Source: Methanomassiliicoccales archaeon
Lineage (GTDB): Archaea > Thermoplasmatota > Thermoplasmata > Methanomassiliicoccales > UBA472
Direction: 5' to 3'
Length of the DNA: 9,766 bases
NCBI GenBank assembly: GCA_028679935.1
Contig: JAJRAL010000182.1
Location: 1-9,766 of the forward strand
In this document: piece after piece, positions 1-6,000 of the stretch
Layout of the letters: each line of letters begins with the position of its first letter
How positions within the stretch are numbered: position 1 is the first letter of the stretch
The notes under the pieces: generated by a model
The model's input: the letters and a program-made list of their open reading frames with translations, nothing else
What the model was told of the DNA's origin: nothing
Databases searched by the model: none
Translations under genes and position numbers: made by a program

Positions 1-3
1 GAC

Positions 4-894
4 ATGACCAAGCTGCGGTTCGGGACCGAGCTCGTCAAGAGGGGTTTCGCGAAGATGCAACAGGGCGGAGTGGTCATGGACGTCACCAACGCGGAGCAGG
101 CGGGGATCGCCGAGGATGCAGGAGCCGTAGCGGTGATGGCGCTCGAGCGCGTCCCTGCGGACATCAGGGCGCAGGGGGGCGTGGCCCGCATGGCCGACCC
201 AGTCAAGATCCAGGAGATCATCGACACCGTCTCGATCCCGGTCATGGCCAAGTGCCGCATCGGCCACTTCGTCGAGGCGCAGATCCTCGAATCGATGGGC
301 GTGGACATGATCGACGAGTCGGAGGTGCTCACCCCGGCCGATCCGTTCTATCACGTTGACAAGACCAAGTTCAGGGTGCCGTTCGTCTGCGGGGCGAGGG
401 ACCTCGGCGAGGCGCTGCGTCGGATAGACGAGGGCGCGGCGATGATCCGCACGAAGGGAGAGGCTGGCACCGGAAACGTAGTCGAGGCGGTCCGGCACCA
501 GAGGGCGATCATGGGCTCGATCCGCGAGCTGAAGGGCAAGGACGCGGAGGAGATGGTGGCCATCGCGAGGAAGATCGAAGCACCGATAGCTTTGGTCCGC
601 GAGGTCGCGGAGCTACAGAGGCTACCAGTTATCAACTTCGCCGCGGGAGGCATAGCAACCCCAGCCGACGCGGCGATGATGATGCAGCTCGGCTCGGACG
701 GCGTCTTCGTCGGCTCAGGCATATTCAAATCGGACGATCCGGACAGAAGGGCGAAGGCGATCGTCGAGGCAGTAACGAACTACGACGACCCGCAGGTGCT
801 CACCGAGGTCTCGAAGGGTCTGGGCGAGGCGATGAAGGGCATCGAGATATCGACGATCAAGCCCGAACAGCGCCTACAAGAGCGCGGCTGGTAG
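4..894 (+). CDS. pdxS: Pyridoxal 5'-phosphate synthase, lyase subunit PdxS
   Basis: PdxS (296 aa) builds pyridoxal 5'-phosphate from ribose 5-phosphate, glyceraldehyde 3-phosphate and ammonia. The ammonia normally comes from the glutaminase PdxT, which is not in this window. The protein is a full-length TIM barrel. Family landmarks are visible: D26 in the GGVVMDV stretch, the Schiff-base lysine K83 in MAKCRIGH, D104 in [12 protein letters not shown], the second catalytic lysine K151 in [10 protein letters not shown], the phosphate-binding FAAGGIATP (212-220) and VGSGIF (236-241) loops, and the C-terminal ERGW. Assignments of K83 and K151 follow the Bacillus subtilis enzyme (K81, K149). The start is placed at the ATG because the N-terminus then matches the usual family length. 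Only three bases of upstream sequence are present, so the promoter and any upstream partner cannot be seen. It converges on purP with a 75-base gap. Identification is very secure. Confidence 0.97.
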   Translation: MTKLRFGTELVKRGFAKMQQGGVVMDVTNAEQAGIAEDAGAVAVMALERVPADIRAQGGVARMADPVKIQEIIDTVSIPVMAKCRIGHFVEAQILESMGVDMIDESEVLTPADPFYHVDKTKFRVPFVCGARDLGEALRRIDEGAAMIRTKGEAGTGNVVEAVRHQRAIMGSIRELKGKDAEEMVAIARKIEAPIALVREVAELQRLPVINFAAGGIATPADAAMMMQLGSDGVFVGSGIFKSDDPDRRAKAIVEAVTNYDDPQVLTEVSKGLGEAMKGIEISTIKPEQRLQERGW

Positions 895-969
895 GCAAGC
901 AGCCTTCAGTCCAATGGCCTGGACCCTGGACAGAGATCTAGTTCTGCGGCGAGGTGGGCGAAGGGCGGA
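895..969. other. Intergenic spacer between convergent pdxS and purP
   Basis: This 75-base gap separates two tail-to-tail genes, so both transcripts should end here. No T-rich run of the kind that terminates archaeal transcription is visible on either strand. Two short 5-bp inverted repeats occur (GGCTG/CAGCC at 886-904, overlapping the pdxS stop codon, and GTCCA/TGGAC at 909-924). Both are short enough to be chance in GC-rich DNA. Confidence 0.5.
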
Positions 970-2040
970 TCACGAGATGATCCGGTCCATCATGTCGCGT
1001 TCCATGCCCATCTTGATCTCGCGCGAGATCCTGCGCCCGGTCGACATCTCCGGCTCGATCAGGTCTGAGTAGGGCGACCCGGAGACGAACGGATTCGATC
1101 CAGCGACGATGCGCGAGGAGATCTCGAACACCTTGAACTTCAATTGGTCGGTGACGATCGACTCTAGGCAGAACGGCCCGATCATGCCGCCGAACAGCTC
1201 CTCCGAGCGCTCCACGACACGCTGCCCCATCTCGAACACCTTCGGCAGGAGGGACTCGCGCAGCACGACCGGCACGTTGCCAGTCACGACGAACGACGGG
1301 TAGTAGCCGAGACGCTTCAGTTCCTCCGAGGCGCCGAGCTTGTACATCTCGTCGATGTTGCTCTCGTCGCGGCGGTCCATGCTGAGCAACTCGAGCGATC
1401 CCTTCGAGACCGTGAACCCCGTATCCTTGATCGGCGAGTAGAAGAAGTGCAGGTAGTACCTGGTTCCGAGGATGTACTCCTGGATCGTGTACGGCTGGGT
1501 GTCGTCTATGCCCATCTTGAATTCGGGGTAGTCCTTCGCGATGAAGAACCCGCGGCCGCCCTTCGCGCCGTGGTACTTCACCAGCACCGGCCGGTCGATC
1601 TTCTTCGGATCTTCGATCTTCTCCGGCATGTCGATGCCCGCCGAGACGAGCCAGTCGCGCATCTTCTCCCGGTCAGATTCCCAGGACAGGACGCCGCGGT
1701 TGCCGAACGTCGGGACGGGAAGCTTCTCGAAGTTCTTCGCGCCCAGATACTCGACGAAGGAGCCGTGGGGGATGATGATCACGTTGCGCGAGACCATCTC
1801 GTCCGCTCTGTCGAGCATCTCGTCGAACGACTTCAGCAGCATGATGTCGTCCGGCTTGCCGAGCGGGAAGGCGTTGTAGAAACGGGTGTTGGGGTTGACC
1901 GCGATGCCCAGCGTGCGGAACCCCTCCTTCTTCGCGCCGTTGAATATCTGGAGGGAGGAGTGCGAGCAGAGCGTGGCGACCGTGATCTCGTCTGGGTCGT
2001 ACTCCGAGAGGATCTTGAGAATGATTTTCTTCTGAACCAT
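970..2040 (-). CDS. purP: PurP, FAICAR synthetase (formate-dependent, ATP-grasp)
   Basis: PurP converts AICAR, formate and ATP to FAICAR, the penultimate step of IMP synthesis. It is the archaeal replacement for the folate-dependent transformylase half of PurH. The 356-aa protein has the full family layout. The N-terminal domain carries ATLCSHSSL (22-30) and PHGSF (91-95), followed by FGNR (112-115). The ATP-grasp part carries GAKGGRGFF (158-166), the hinge-like QEYILGT (187-193), and FEISSR (305-310) with its metal-ligand glutamate. It ends with the typical IKMGMERDMMDRIIS-type helix. Length and motif order agree with the Methanocaldococcus jannaschii enzyme as I remember it. A TATA-like box lies about 25 bases upstream of the ATG, so the transcript is probably leaderless. 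The gene appears monocistronic: it converges on pdxS, and the next gene upstream ends 70 bases away. The family also has members of uncertain activity, but the motif match here favours the true enzyme. Confidence 0.95.
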   Translation of the reverse strand: MVQKKIILKILSEYDPDEITVATLCSHSSLQIFNGAKKEGFRTLGIAVNPNTRFYNAFPLGKPDDIMLLKSFDEMLDRADEMVSRNVIIIPHGSFVEYLGAKNFEKLPVPTFGNRGVLSWESDREKMRDWLVSAGIDMPEKIEDPKKIDRPVLVKYHGAKGGRGFFIAKDYPEFKMGIDDTQPYTIQEYILGTRYYLHFFYSPIKDTGFTVSKGSLELLSMDRRDESNIDEMYKLGASEELKRLGYYPSFVVTGNVPVVLRESLLPKVFEMGQRVVERSEELFGGMIGPFCLESIVTDQLKFKVFEISSRIVAGSNPFVSGSPYSDLIEPEMSTGRRISREIKMGMERDMMDRIIS

Positions 2041-2059
2041 AACGTGTTATTCACATTTC

Positions 2060-2072
2060 AGATAAATAGATT
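2060..2072 (-). promoter_or_regulatory. TATA-box promoter of purP
   Basis: On the minus strand this reads ATCTATTTATCTG, an AT-rich block in otherwise GC-rich DNA. It is centred about 25 bases before the purP ATG. That is the normal archaeal TATA-to-start distance, so transcription should begin at or within a few bases of the start codon. No Shine-Dalgarno sequence is visible. Confidence 0.65.
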
Positions 2073-2109
2073 TCCACCGCCTGCCCCCGGCCCACGAACA
2101 AGCCCGGCG

Positions 2110-2622
2110 TCAGACTAGCTGGATGCCGAACGCCAGGAAGACCAGGTACACGATTATCGCCCGGGTGAATCCGGCAAACATGTTGGTGAGGGCGAACTTG
2201 CCGACGCTCAGCGCCTTGCCCTCCTTGTTGAAGATCGACCAGAGGTAGATCGGCACGGTGTCGACCATCAGCGGTATGCTCAGGATGAGGTACAGGCCGA
2301 CGTACTTCAACCTGGCGACGACCAGTTCCATCTTCTCGACCATCCAGGCGAACCAGTTGAACTTCTTGGACCAGAATCTGACCGGGCCCTCGACCTTCGC
2401 GCCGATATAGAAGACGAGCACGCTCCCGGTCGCCTTCCCCGCCCCGAGGATTAGGGCCTTGATGATGAAGGGGACGGAATCTCCCATGAAGAGGCCAATC
2501 TCGACCGGTATCGGCAGTATGATCGCAGCGAGGATGCAGTAGACGTAGAAGATAATCGAGTAGCTCACCGGATTGTTGGCTAGCTGGTTGAGGAAATCGA
2601 TGAGCTGCTGGATTATGTCCAT
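2110..2622 (-). CDS. Small VTT/DedA-like integral membrane protein
   Basis: This is a 170-aa, strongly hydrophobic protein. Likely membrane segments are at about 20-45, 50-75, 108-128 and 145-168. The order of motifs resembles the VTT (SNARE-associated, DedA/TVP38) fold: a PIPVE motif inside the first hydrophobic hairpin (37-41), a small-residue helix GAGKATGSVLVFYIGAK (60-76), an amphipathic charged middle (79-105), and a C-terminal GFTRAIIVYL (151-160) recalling the family's conserved glycine-x-x-arginine helix. VTT proteins are lipid scramblases or flippases and small-solute membrane proteins. Which of these applies here cannot be told. At 170 aa it is on the short side for DedA (usually about 190-220). 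It is divergent from the epimerase gene and has its own TATA-like box. A fold-level resemblance is all I claim; a COG2426-type small membrane protein is an alternative. Confidence 0.6.
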   Translation of the reverse strand: MDIIQQLIDFLNQLANNPVSYSIIFYVYCILAAIILPIPVEIGLFMGDSVPFIIKALILGAGKATGSVLVFYIGAKVEGPVRFWSKKFNWFAWMVEKMELVVARLKYVGLYLILSIPLMVDTVPIYLWSIFNKEGKALSVGKFALTNMFAGFTRAIIVYLVFLAFGIQLV

Positions 2623-2646
2623 TCGCCTTCCAAATCACGAGGAGCG

Positions 2647-2657
2647 GGTAAAATGAT
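2647..2657 (-). promoter_or_regulatory. TATA-like promoter of the VTT-like gene
   Basis: The minus strand reads ATCATTTTACC here, centred about 29 bases before the start codon at 2622. A GGAAGG run lies just before the ATG and could serve as a weak ribosome-binding site on a very short leader. Confidence 0.5.
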
Positions 2658-2670
2658 TTCCACGTCGCCC

Positions 2671-2699
2671 GTGCGGCTCATCCCAGTCCACCACCGCAC
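2671..2699. repeat. Inverted repeat between divergent promoters
   Basis: GTGCGG (2671-2676) and CCGCAC (2694-2699) are perfect inverted 6-mers separated by 17 bases. They lie between the two divergent TATA-like boxes (2647-2657 and 2703-2712). The position suits a shared operator, but a 6-bp match could be chance. Confidence 0.4.
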
Positions 2700-2702
2700 A
2701 AG

Positions 2703-2712
2703 GTTCATTAAA
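2703..2712 (+). promoter_or_regulatory. TATA-like promoter of the epimerase gene
   Basis: The sequence GTTCATTAAA is centred about 28 bases before the ATG at 2736. There is no ribosome-binding site before the ATG, so the mRNA is probably leaderless. This supports the 2736 start over the out-of-frame ATG at 2723. Confidence 0.55.
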
Positions 2713-2735
2713 GGCAAACCCGATGACCGACCCCT

Positions 2736-3830
2736 ATGCCAAAGGCCGGAGAGGAAGGGCAGAGGACGGCCCTGGTGACCGGCGCCGGAGGGTTCATCGG
2801 CCACCATCTGGTGAAGCACCTCAAGTCCAAGGGGTATTGGGTCCGTGGAGTCGACGTCCACGAACCCCACTTCGAGCCCACCTCCGCCGACGAGTACCTG
2901 ATCCTCGATCTGAGGAAGGACTCCGCCGCCCTGACCGCCGTGACCGGAACAGGAAAGGTGAGGCTGGTCCCAGATGAGGTCTACCAGCTCTCCGCCAACA
3001 TGGGTGGCATGGGGTTCATACAGACGCATCACTCCGAGATCCTGCGCGACAACTTGCTCATCAACCTGAACATGCTCGAAGCGGCCAGGAAAGGGGACGT
3101 GGAGAGATACCTCTATTCATCCTCCGCCTGCGTCTATCCGGACTACAAGCAGACGAGCGTGAACGTCACCCCGCTGAAGGAGGAGGACGCCTATCCGGCT
3201 GACCCCCAGGACGCCTACGGCTGGGAGAAGCTCACCTCGGAGAAGCTCTGCCAATACTACCGGTCGGACTATGGCATGAACACCCACATCGTCCGCTTCC
3301 ACAACGTGTTCGGCCCTCTCGGCGCGTACCGGGACGGCAGGGAGAAGGCGCCGGCGGCCCTATGCCGGAAGTTCGCCGTGGCGAGAATCACCGGCCGGAC
3401 CGAGATCGAGCTCTGGGGCGACGGGAAGCAGACCCGCTCGTTCCTCTACATCGACGACTGCGTCCGCGGGGTGCACATGCTCCAGCGGTCGGAGATCTAC
3501 GACCCGATTAACCTGGGGCAGGACCGGCTGATCAGCATCAACGAGATGGCGGACATCATTGCCGCCGCTGCCGGGATCGCGCACTTCACGATCAAACACA
3601 TCCCCGGCCCCCAGGGTGTCAGGGGCAGGAACTCGGACAACACCAAGGTCTACCGGGACCTCAAGTGGCGTCCGAAGGTGTCCCTGGAAGAGGGACTGGC
3701 GAGGCTGTATCGCTGGGTCTACGCGAGGGTCGCGGAGGATATCGCCACAGCCGAGGACAAGAAGAGCGCGATCCTCATGCTCTCGAGCAGCGAGACCTTC
3801 GGCTACTGCGATCCGAAGCCGAAGGAATGA
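2736..3830 (+). CDS. NAD-dependent nucleotide-sugar epimerase, GDP-mannose 3,5-epimerase-like
   Basis: This 364-aa extended short-chain dehydrogenase has a Rossmann GAGGFIG (16-22) and the YxxxK pair Y161/K165. It carries the signature set known from plant GDP-mannose 3,5-epimerase: MGGMGFI (89-95), SSACVYP (129-135) with C132, GREKAPAA (201-208) with K204, the LWGDGKQTRSF loop (226-236), and GPQGVRGRNSD (291-301) with R296. In the Arabidopsis enzyme the equivalents C145 and K217 are the acid/base pair, so both catalytic residues appear intact. The family interconverts GDP-mannose, GDP-L-gulose and GDP-L-galactose. In an archaeon the product would more plausibly feed glycoprotein or surface polysaccharide synthesis than ascorbate; that is inference. 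Beyond the usual end of the fold (about 335) is an extra tail of about 30 residues ending in a cysteine- and lysine-containing stretch. No glycosyltransferase or other sugar gene is adjacent. Activity on another GDP- or UDP-sugar remains possible. Confidence 0.88.
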   Translation: MPKAGEEGQRTALVTGAGGFIGHHLVKHLKSKGYWVRGVDVHEPHFEPTSADEYLILDLRKDSAALTAVTGTGKVRLVPDEVYQLSANMGGMGFIQTHHSEILRDNLLINLNMLEAARKGDVERYLYSSSACVYPDYKQTSVNVTPLKEEDAYPADPQDAYGWEKLTSEKLCQYYRSDYGMNTHIVRFHNVFGPLGAYRDGREKAPAALCRKFAVARITGRTEIELWGDGKQTRSFLYIDDCVRGVHMLQRSEIYDPINLGQDRLISINEMADIIAAAAGIAHFTIKHIPGPQGVRGRNSDNTKVYRDLKWRPKVSLEEGLARLYRWVYARVAEDIATAEDKKSAILMLSSSETFGYCDPKPKE

Positions 3831-3908
3831 AGACCGTTTCTCTCAGGCTTGCTAGGCGTTCGGAGATGGGGCTGAGCGCGCAAGCTGGAACGCCCCTCCA
3901 CTAAGCAA

Positions 3909-3918
3909 TCTTTTTATG
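3909..3918 (+). promoter_or_regulatory. TATA-box promoter of the 3954 gene
   Basis: TCTTTTTATG is centred about 40 bases before the ATG at 3954, predicting a start near 3940 and a leader of about 13 bases. A weak purine-rich AGGGAT (3943-3948) may act as ribosome-binding site. Confidence 0.55.
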
Positions 3919-3921
3919 TCC

Positions 3922-3936
3922 GGACTGGAATAGTCC
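3922..3936. repeat. Short inverted repeat between TATA box and start codon
   Basis: GGACT and AGTCC are perfect inverted 5-mers around a GGAAT spacer. They sit between the TATA-like box and the predicted transcription start, where a bound protein would block RNA polymerase. The arms are short, so chance is a real possibility. Confidence 0.3.
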
Positions 3937-3953
3937 CCAGCCAGGGATGCAGC

Positions 3954-4571
3954 ATGGCGCCAAAGAAGGAAGGAGAGCAGGACGAGGACTGGTTCGAGCA
4001 GCTCGACGCCCAGCTTGAGCGCGAGACGGAGAAGGTCCAGAAGGACAAGGCCGAGCTCGACAGCCAGAAGAGGATGGTCAACAAGGCTCTCATCGAGGAT
4101 TTCTGGAAGATCTGGAAGAGGTTCGACGAGGCGAAGGTGCACATGACCATCGACCCGGCGCCCGAGGTCTTTGCCACCTATGAGTCGTACCCCGATGTCT
4201 GGCACTTCAAGGGAGACTTCCGATTCGAGGACGTGAAGGCATTCCAGATCGTCGACCACACCCCGGACCAGAACCGCATCGGTGACTCGATCAAGGCCTG
4301 GTACTACCTCTCCGACTCGACCCTCAGGCTGAGGATGATCTTCGAGTACTGCGAGGGCGAGCACTACTACAAGTACGCTGGCTGGAAGCGCATCTTCGCC
4401 CAGTTCATCATCTACGACGCCCCGCTGAACAAGATGAGCATGGACGACCTGCACAAGAAGATGGGCGGGGTCATCAAGGCCTGGTACGAGTCGCACCTCA
4501 AGAAGGATCGGGACCTCGTCATCAAGCACCTGAAGGAGAACTACGAGCGCGGCGAGACGTTCACCGAGTGA
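3954..4571 (+). CDS. Unrecognised soluble protein with N-terminal coiled coil
   Basis: I do not recognise this 205-aa protein. No membrane segment or signal peptide is visible. Residues 10-60 are highly charged with helical heptad-like spacing and probably form a coiled coil running into a tryptophan-rich helix (DFWKIWKRF, 49-57). Residues 62-180 are rich in aromatics (for example TYESYPDVWHF, HYYKYAGWKRIF, IKAWYES) and alternate in a way that suggests a mixed alpha/beta domain. The C-terminus is a charged helix (180-200). There is one cysteine (133) and no metal-binding or nucleotide-binding motif. It has its own TATA-like box, and a stem-loop lies just after its stop. It sits between the epimerase and the RPA operon without overlap, so no functional link is implied. 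Codon-position GC bias matches its neighbours, which argues for a real gene. The opposite-strand frame is a shadow. Confidence 0.82.
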   Translation: MAPKKEGEQDEDWFEQLDAQLERETEKVQKDKAELDSQKRMVNKALIEDFWKIWKRFDEAKVHMTIDPAPEVFATYESYPDVWHFKGDFRFEDVKAFQIVDHTPDQNRIGDSIKAWYYLSDSTLRLRMIFEYCEGEHYYKYAGWKRIFAQFIIYDAPLNKMSMDDLHKKMGGVIKAWYESHLKKDRDLVIKHLKENYERGETFTE

Positions 4572-4584
4572 GCGCGCTCTAGCA

Positions 4585-4613
4585 CACCAGAGGGCACTTT
4601 CGCCGCTCTGGTG
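4585..4613. repeat. Stem-loop between the 3954 gene and the RPA operon
   Basis: CACCAGAG (4585-4592) is followed by its perfect inverse CTCTGGTG (4606-4613). Inside, GGC (4593-4595) pairs with GCC (4602-4604), leaving one bulged G and an ACTTTC loop. The stem is therefore 8 bp, a bulge and 3 bp. It begins 13 bases after the stop codon of the 3954 gene and ends 7 bases before the RPA TATA-like box. It lacks a following T-run, so it is not a classical terminator. It could protect the 3' end of the upstream mRNA or bind a regulator. Confidence 0.6.
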
Positions 4614-4618
4614 AGAAT

Positions 4619-4628
4619 ACCTTTAAAG
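4619..4628 (+). promoter_or_regulatory. TATA-box promoter of the RPA operon
   Basis: ACCTTTAAAG is a good archaeal box A. It predicts a transcription start near 4650 and a leader of about 25 bases that contains the ribosome-binding site at 4664-4669. Confidence 0.65.
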
Positions 4629-4657
4629 CGCATCCGGATAACCTCCATTCAGTGAAT

Positions 4658-4669
4658 CACCTCGAGGTG
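4658..4669 (+). promoter_or_regulatory. 12-base perfect palindrome containing the RPA ribosome-binding site
   Basis: CACCTCGAGGTG is a perfect palindrome. Its right half, GAGGTG, is a strong Shine-Dalgarno sequence five bases before the ATG at 4675. In RNA, CACC and GGUG could pair around a UCGA tetraloop and mask part of the ribosome-binding site. In DNA it could be an operator. Either would allow control of RPA level; neither is shown. Confidence 0.5.
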
Positions 4670-4674
4670 GACCT

Positions 4675-6000
4675 ATGGACAAGGAAGAACTCGCACCCCA
4701 TGTATCAGAGATATCCCGGGTGCTCGGCAACAAGGTCGGCGAAGAAGAAATTCTCAAGGAGCTCGAAACGTACCTGAACCTCTATCGCGTCTCTCTGGAG
4801 ACGGCCAAGAGGAGCGTGGTAAGGAAGCTTGGAGGGGACCCGAACGCCCTGGTGAGGGGCGTTCGCAAGCGCCTTCTGGACCTGACGCCAACCGAGCAGA
4901 ACGTGGACGTTATGGTGAAAGTGCTCTCGGTGAACCGCAAGGAGATCGAGACGTCGGGAGAGACGAGGCAGATACTCTTCGGGCTGGTCGCGGACGAATC
5001 GGGGACGATGCCCTACACCGCTTGGGACGCGGAGCGCCACCAGCTGAACCGAGGCTCCAACGTCCTGATCCGCAACGCCTACACGAAGGAGTGGAACGGC
5101 GCGCCCCAGCTGAACTTGGGGACGAGGGCGACGATTGAGAAGGTCGCCGAGGACGCGGTGAAGCTCCCGGAGGGAGTCGAGGCGCCGCAGGGCCTCGCGA
5201 CATACAAAGTGGCGGAGCTGAAGGACGGCATGAACGCCGTCCATATCGTGATCAAGATCCTCTCGGTCGAGCAGAGGAAGCTCGAGACGACGAACGGCCC
5301 GAAGACCGTCTACTCCGGAATGGCGGCCGATGATACCGGCAAGGTGCAATTCTCGGCGTGGCACGACTTCGGACTGAAGAAGGACGACGTGGTTTCAATC
5401 AGAGGCGCGTACGTCAAGAGCTGGAGGGGCATCCCGCAGCTCAACTTCGGGGAGAGGGCGGAGGTCGCCAGCAGCAAGGCGATCGAGCTGGCGGACGCGG
5501 AGCTGTCAAAGCCCTTCAAGAGGACGGTGGACGAGCTTGAGCGCATCGGCGGCGCGGTCGATGTGCTCGTGTCAGGCATAGTGGTCGATGTCAAGAAGGG
5601 GAGCGGCCTGATCTTCCGCTGCCCGCAGTGTAACCGCCTGGTGCAGAAAGGCGTCTGCCGCCTGCACGGGAAGGTCGAGGGCCATGCGGACCTCAGGATC
5701 AAGGCTGTGGTTGACGACGGTTCCGGAGCGCTTACCGCGGTCATGAACCGGGACATGACCGAGTCGCTGGTCGGCATCGGCCTGGAGGAGGCGCTGAAGG
5801 ACGCGAAGGAGGCGATGAACCCGGACGTCGTCAAGGAGAAGGTCGACGAGCGCCTGTTCGCCAAGCCGGTCGAGGTCCGCGGCAACGTGACGAGCGACGA
5901 GTACGGTCTGATGATGATCGTGACCGAGGCGAGGATCGTCGTCCCGGAGGTCAGGGGCGAGGCTTCGTCCCTACTCTCAGAGCTGGAGGCGAGCCTGTGA
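4675..6000 (+). CDS. rpa: Replication protein A, three OB folds with zinc finger
   Basis: RPA is the single-stranded DNA-binding protein used in archaeal replication, repair and recombination. The 441-aa chain has an N-terminal helical domain (1-65) typical of archaeal RPAs and a first OB fold (about 75-157). A second OB fold (about 186-266) is clearly a duplicate of the first: both carry VKVLSV/IKILSV, ADESG/ADDTG, W, and an AYTKEW/AYVKSW then PQLN pattern. A third OB fold (about 292-424) is interrupted by a zinc finger, C316-x2-C319-x8-C328-x2-H331. A zinc finger in the last OB fold recalls eukaryotic RPA70 domain C. The C-terminus (428-441) is a short acidic and hydrophobic tail. The start is fixed by a strong GAGGTG ribosome-binding site. 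The last codons overlap the start of the partner gene. Identification is secure; which of several archaeal RPA paralogues it is cannot be told. Confidence 0.94.
   Translation: MDKEELAPHVSEISRVLGNKVGEEEILKELETYLNLYRVSLETAKRSVVRKLGGDPNALVRGVRKRLLDLTPTEQNVDVMVKVLSVNRKEIETSGETRQILFGLVADESGTMPYTAWDAERHQLNRGSNVLIRNAYTKEWNGAPQLNLGTRATIEKVAEDAVKLPEGVEAPQGLATYKVAELKDGMNAVHIVIKILSVEQRKLETTNGPKTVYSGMAADDTGKVQFSAWHDFGLKKDDVVSIRGAYVKSWRGIPQLNFGERAEVASSKAIELADAELSKPFKRTVDELERIGGAVDVLVSGIVVDVKKGSGLIFRCPQCNRLVQKGVCRLHGKVEGHADLRIKAVVDDGSGALTAVMNRDMTESLVGIGLEEALKDAKEAMNPDVVKEKVDERLFAKPVEVRGNVTSDEYGLMMIVTEARIVVPEVRGEASSLLSELEASL
5985..5999 (+). promoter_or_regulatory. Ribosome-binding site and GTG start overlapping the rpa stop
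   Basis: GGAGG (5985-5989) lies seven bases before GTG (5997-5999), and GTGA overlaps the TGA stop of rpa (5998-6000). The strong site inside the rpa coding region decides the unusual GTG start of the downstream gene and implies coupled translation. Confidence 0.8.

Larger units (their letters stand above)
3831..3953. other. Intergenic region with interleaved inverted repeats
   Basis: This 123-base gap follows the epimerase stop. It holds two inverted repeats that interleave: GCTTGC (3847-3852) with GCAAGC (3880-3885), and GGCGTTC (3855-3861) with GAACGCC (3888-3894). Only one can form as a simple hairpin at a time, unless they make a pseudoknot. A further near-match, TTGCTAG (3850-3855) against CTAAGCAA (3901-3908), could lengthen the second stem. 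The region may be the 3' end of the epimerase mRNA, a small RNA, or a protein-binding site upstream of the next promoter. Confidence 0.45.

Noticed and set aside
886..924. Two small hairpins after pdxS as a possible terminator
   Set aside because: The stems are only 5 bp, no T-run follows, and such repeats are common by chance in GC-rich DNA.
1447..2118. Long open frame on the plus strand opposite purP (223 codons)
   Set aside because: It is fully antisense to a clearly identified gene, is rich in Arg, Val, Asp and Leu as expected from reverse-reading GC-rich codons, and shows no family motif.
2051..2638. 195-codon minus-strand frame overlapping the VTT-like gene
   Set aside because: Composition is polar and Arg/Gly-rich without a fold signature, whereas the overlapping frame encodes a coherent membrane protein with a promoter in the right place.
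3852..4529. Long open frame on the minus strand opposite the 3954 gene (225 codons)
   Set aside because: Its Leu/Val/Asp-rich composition is typical of a shadow frame. The plus-strand frame has the better start, promoter and protein-like composition.
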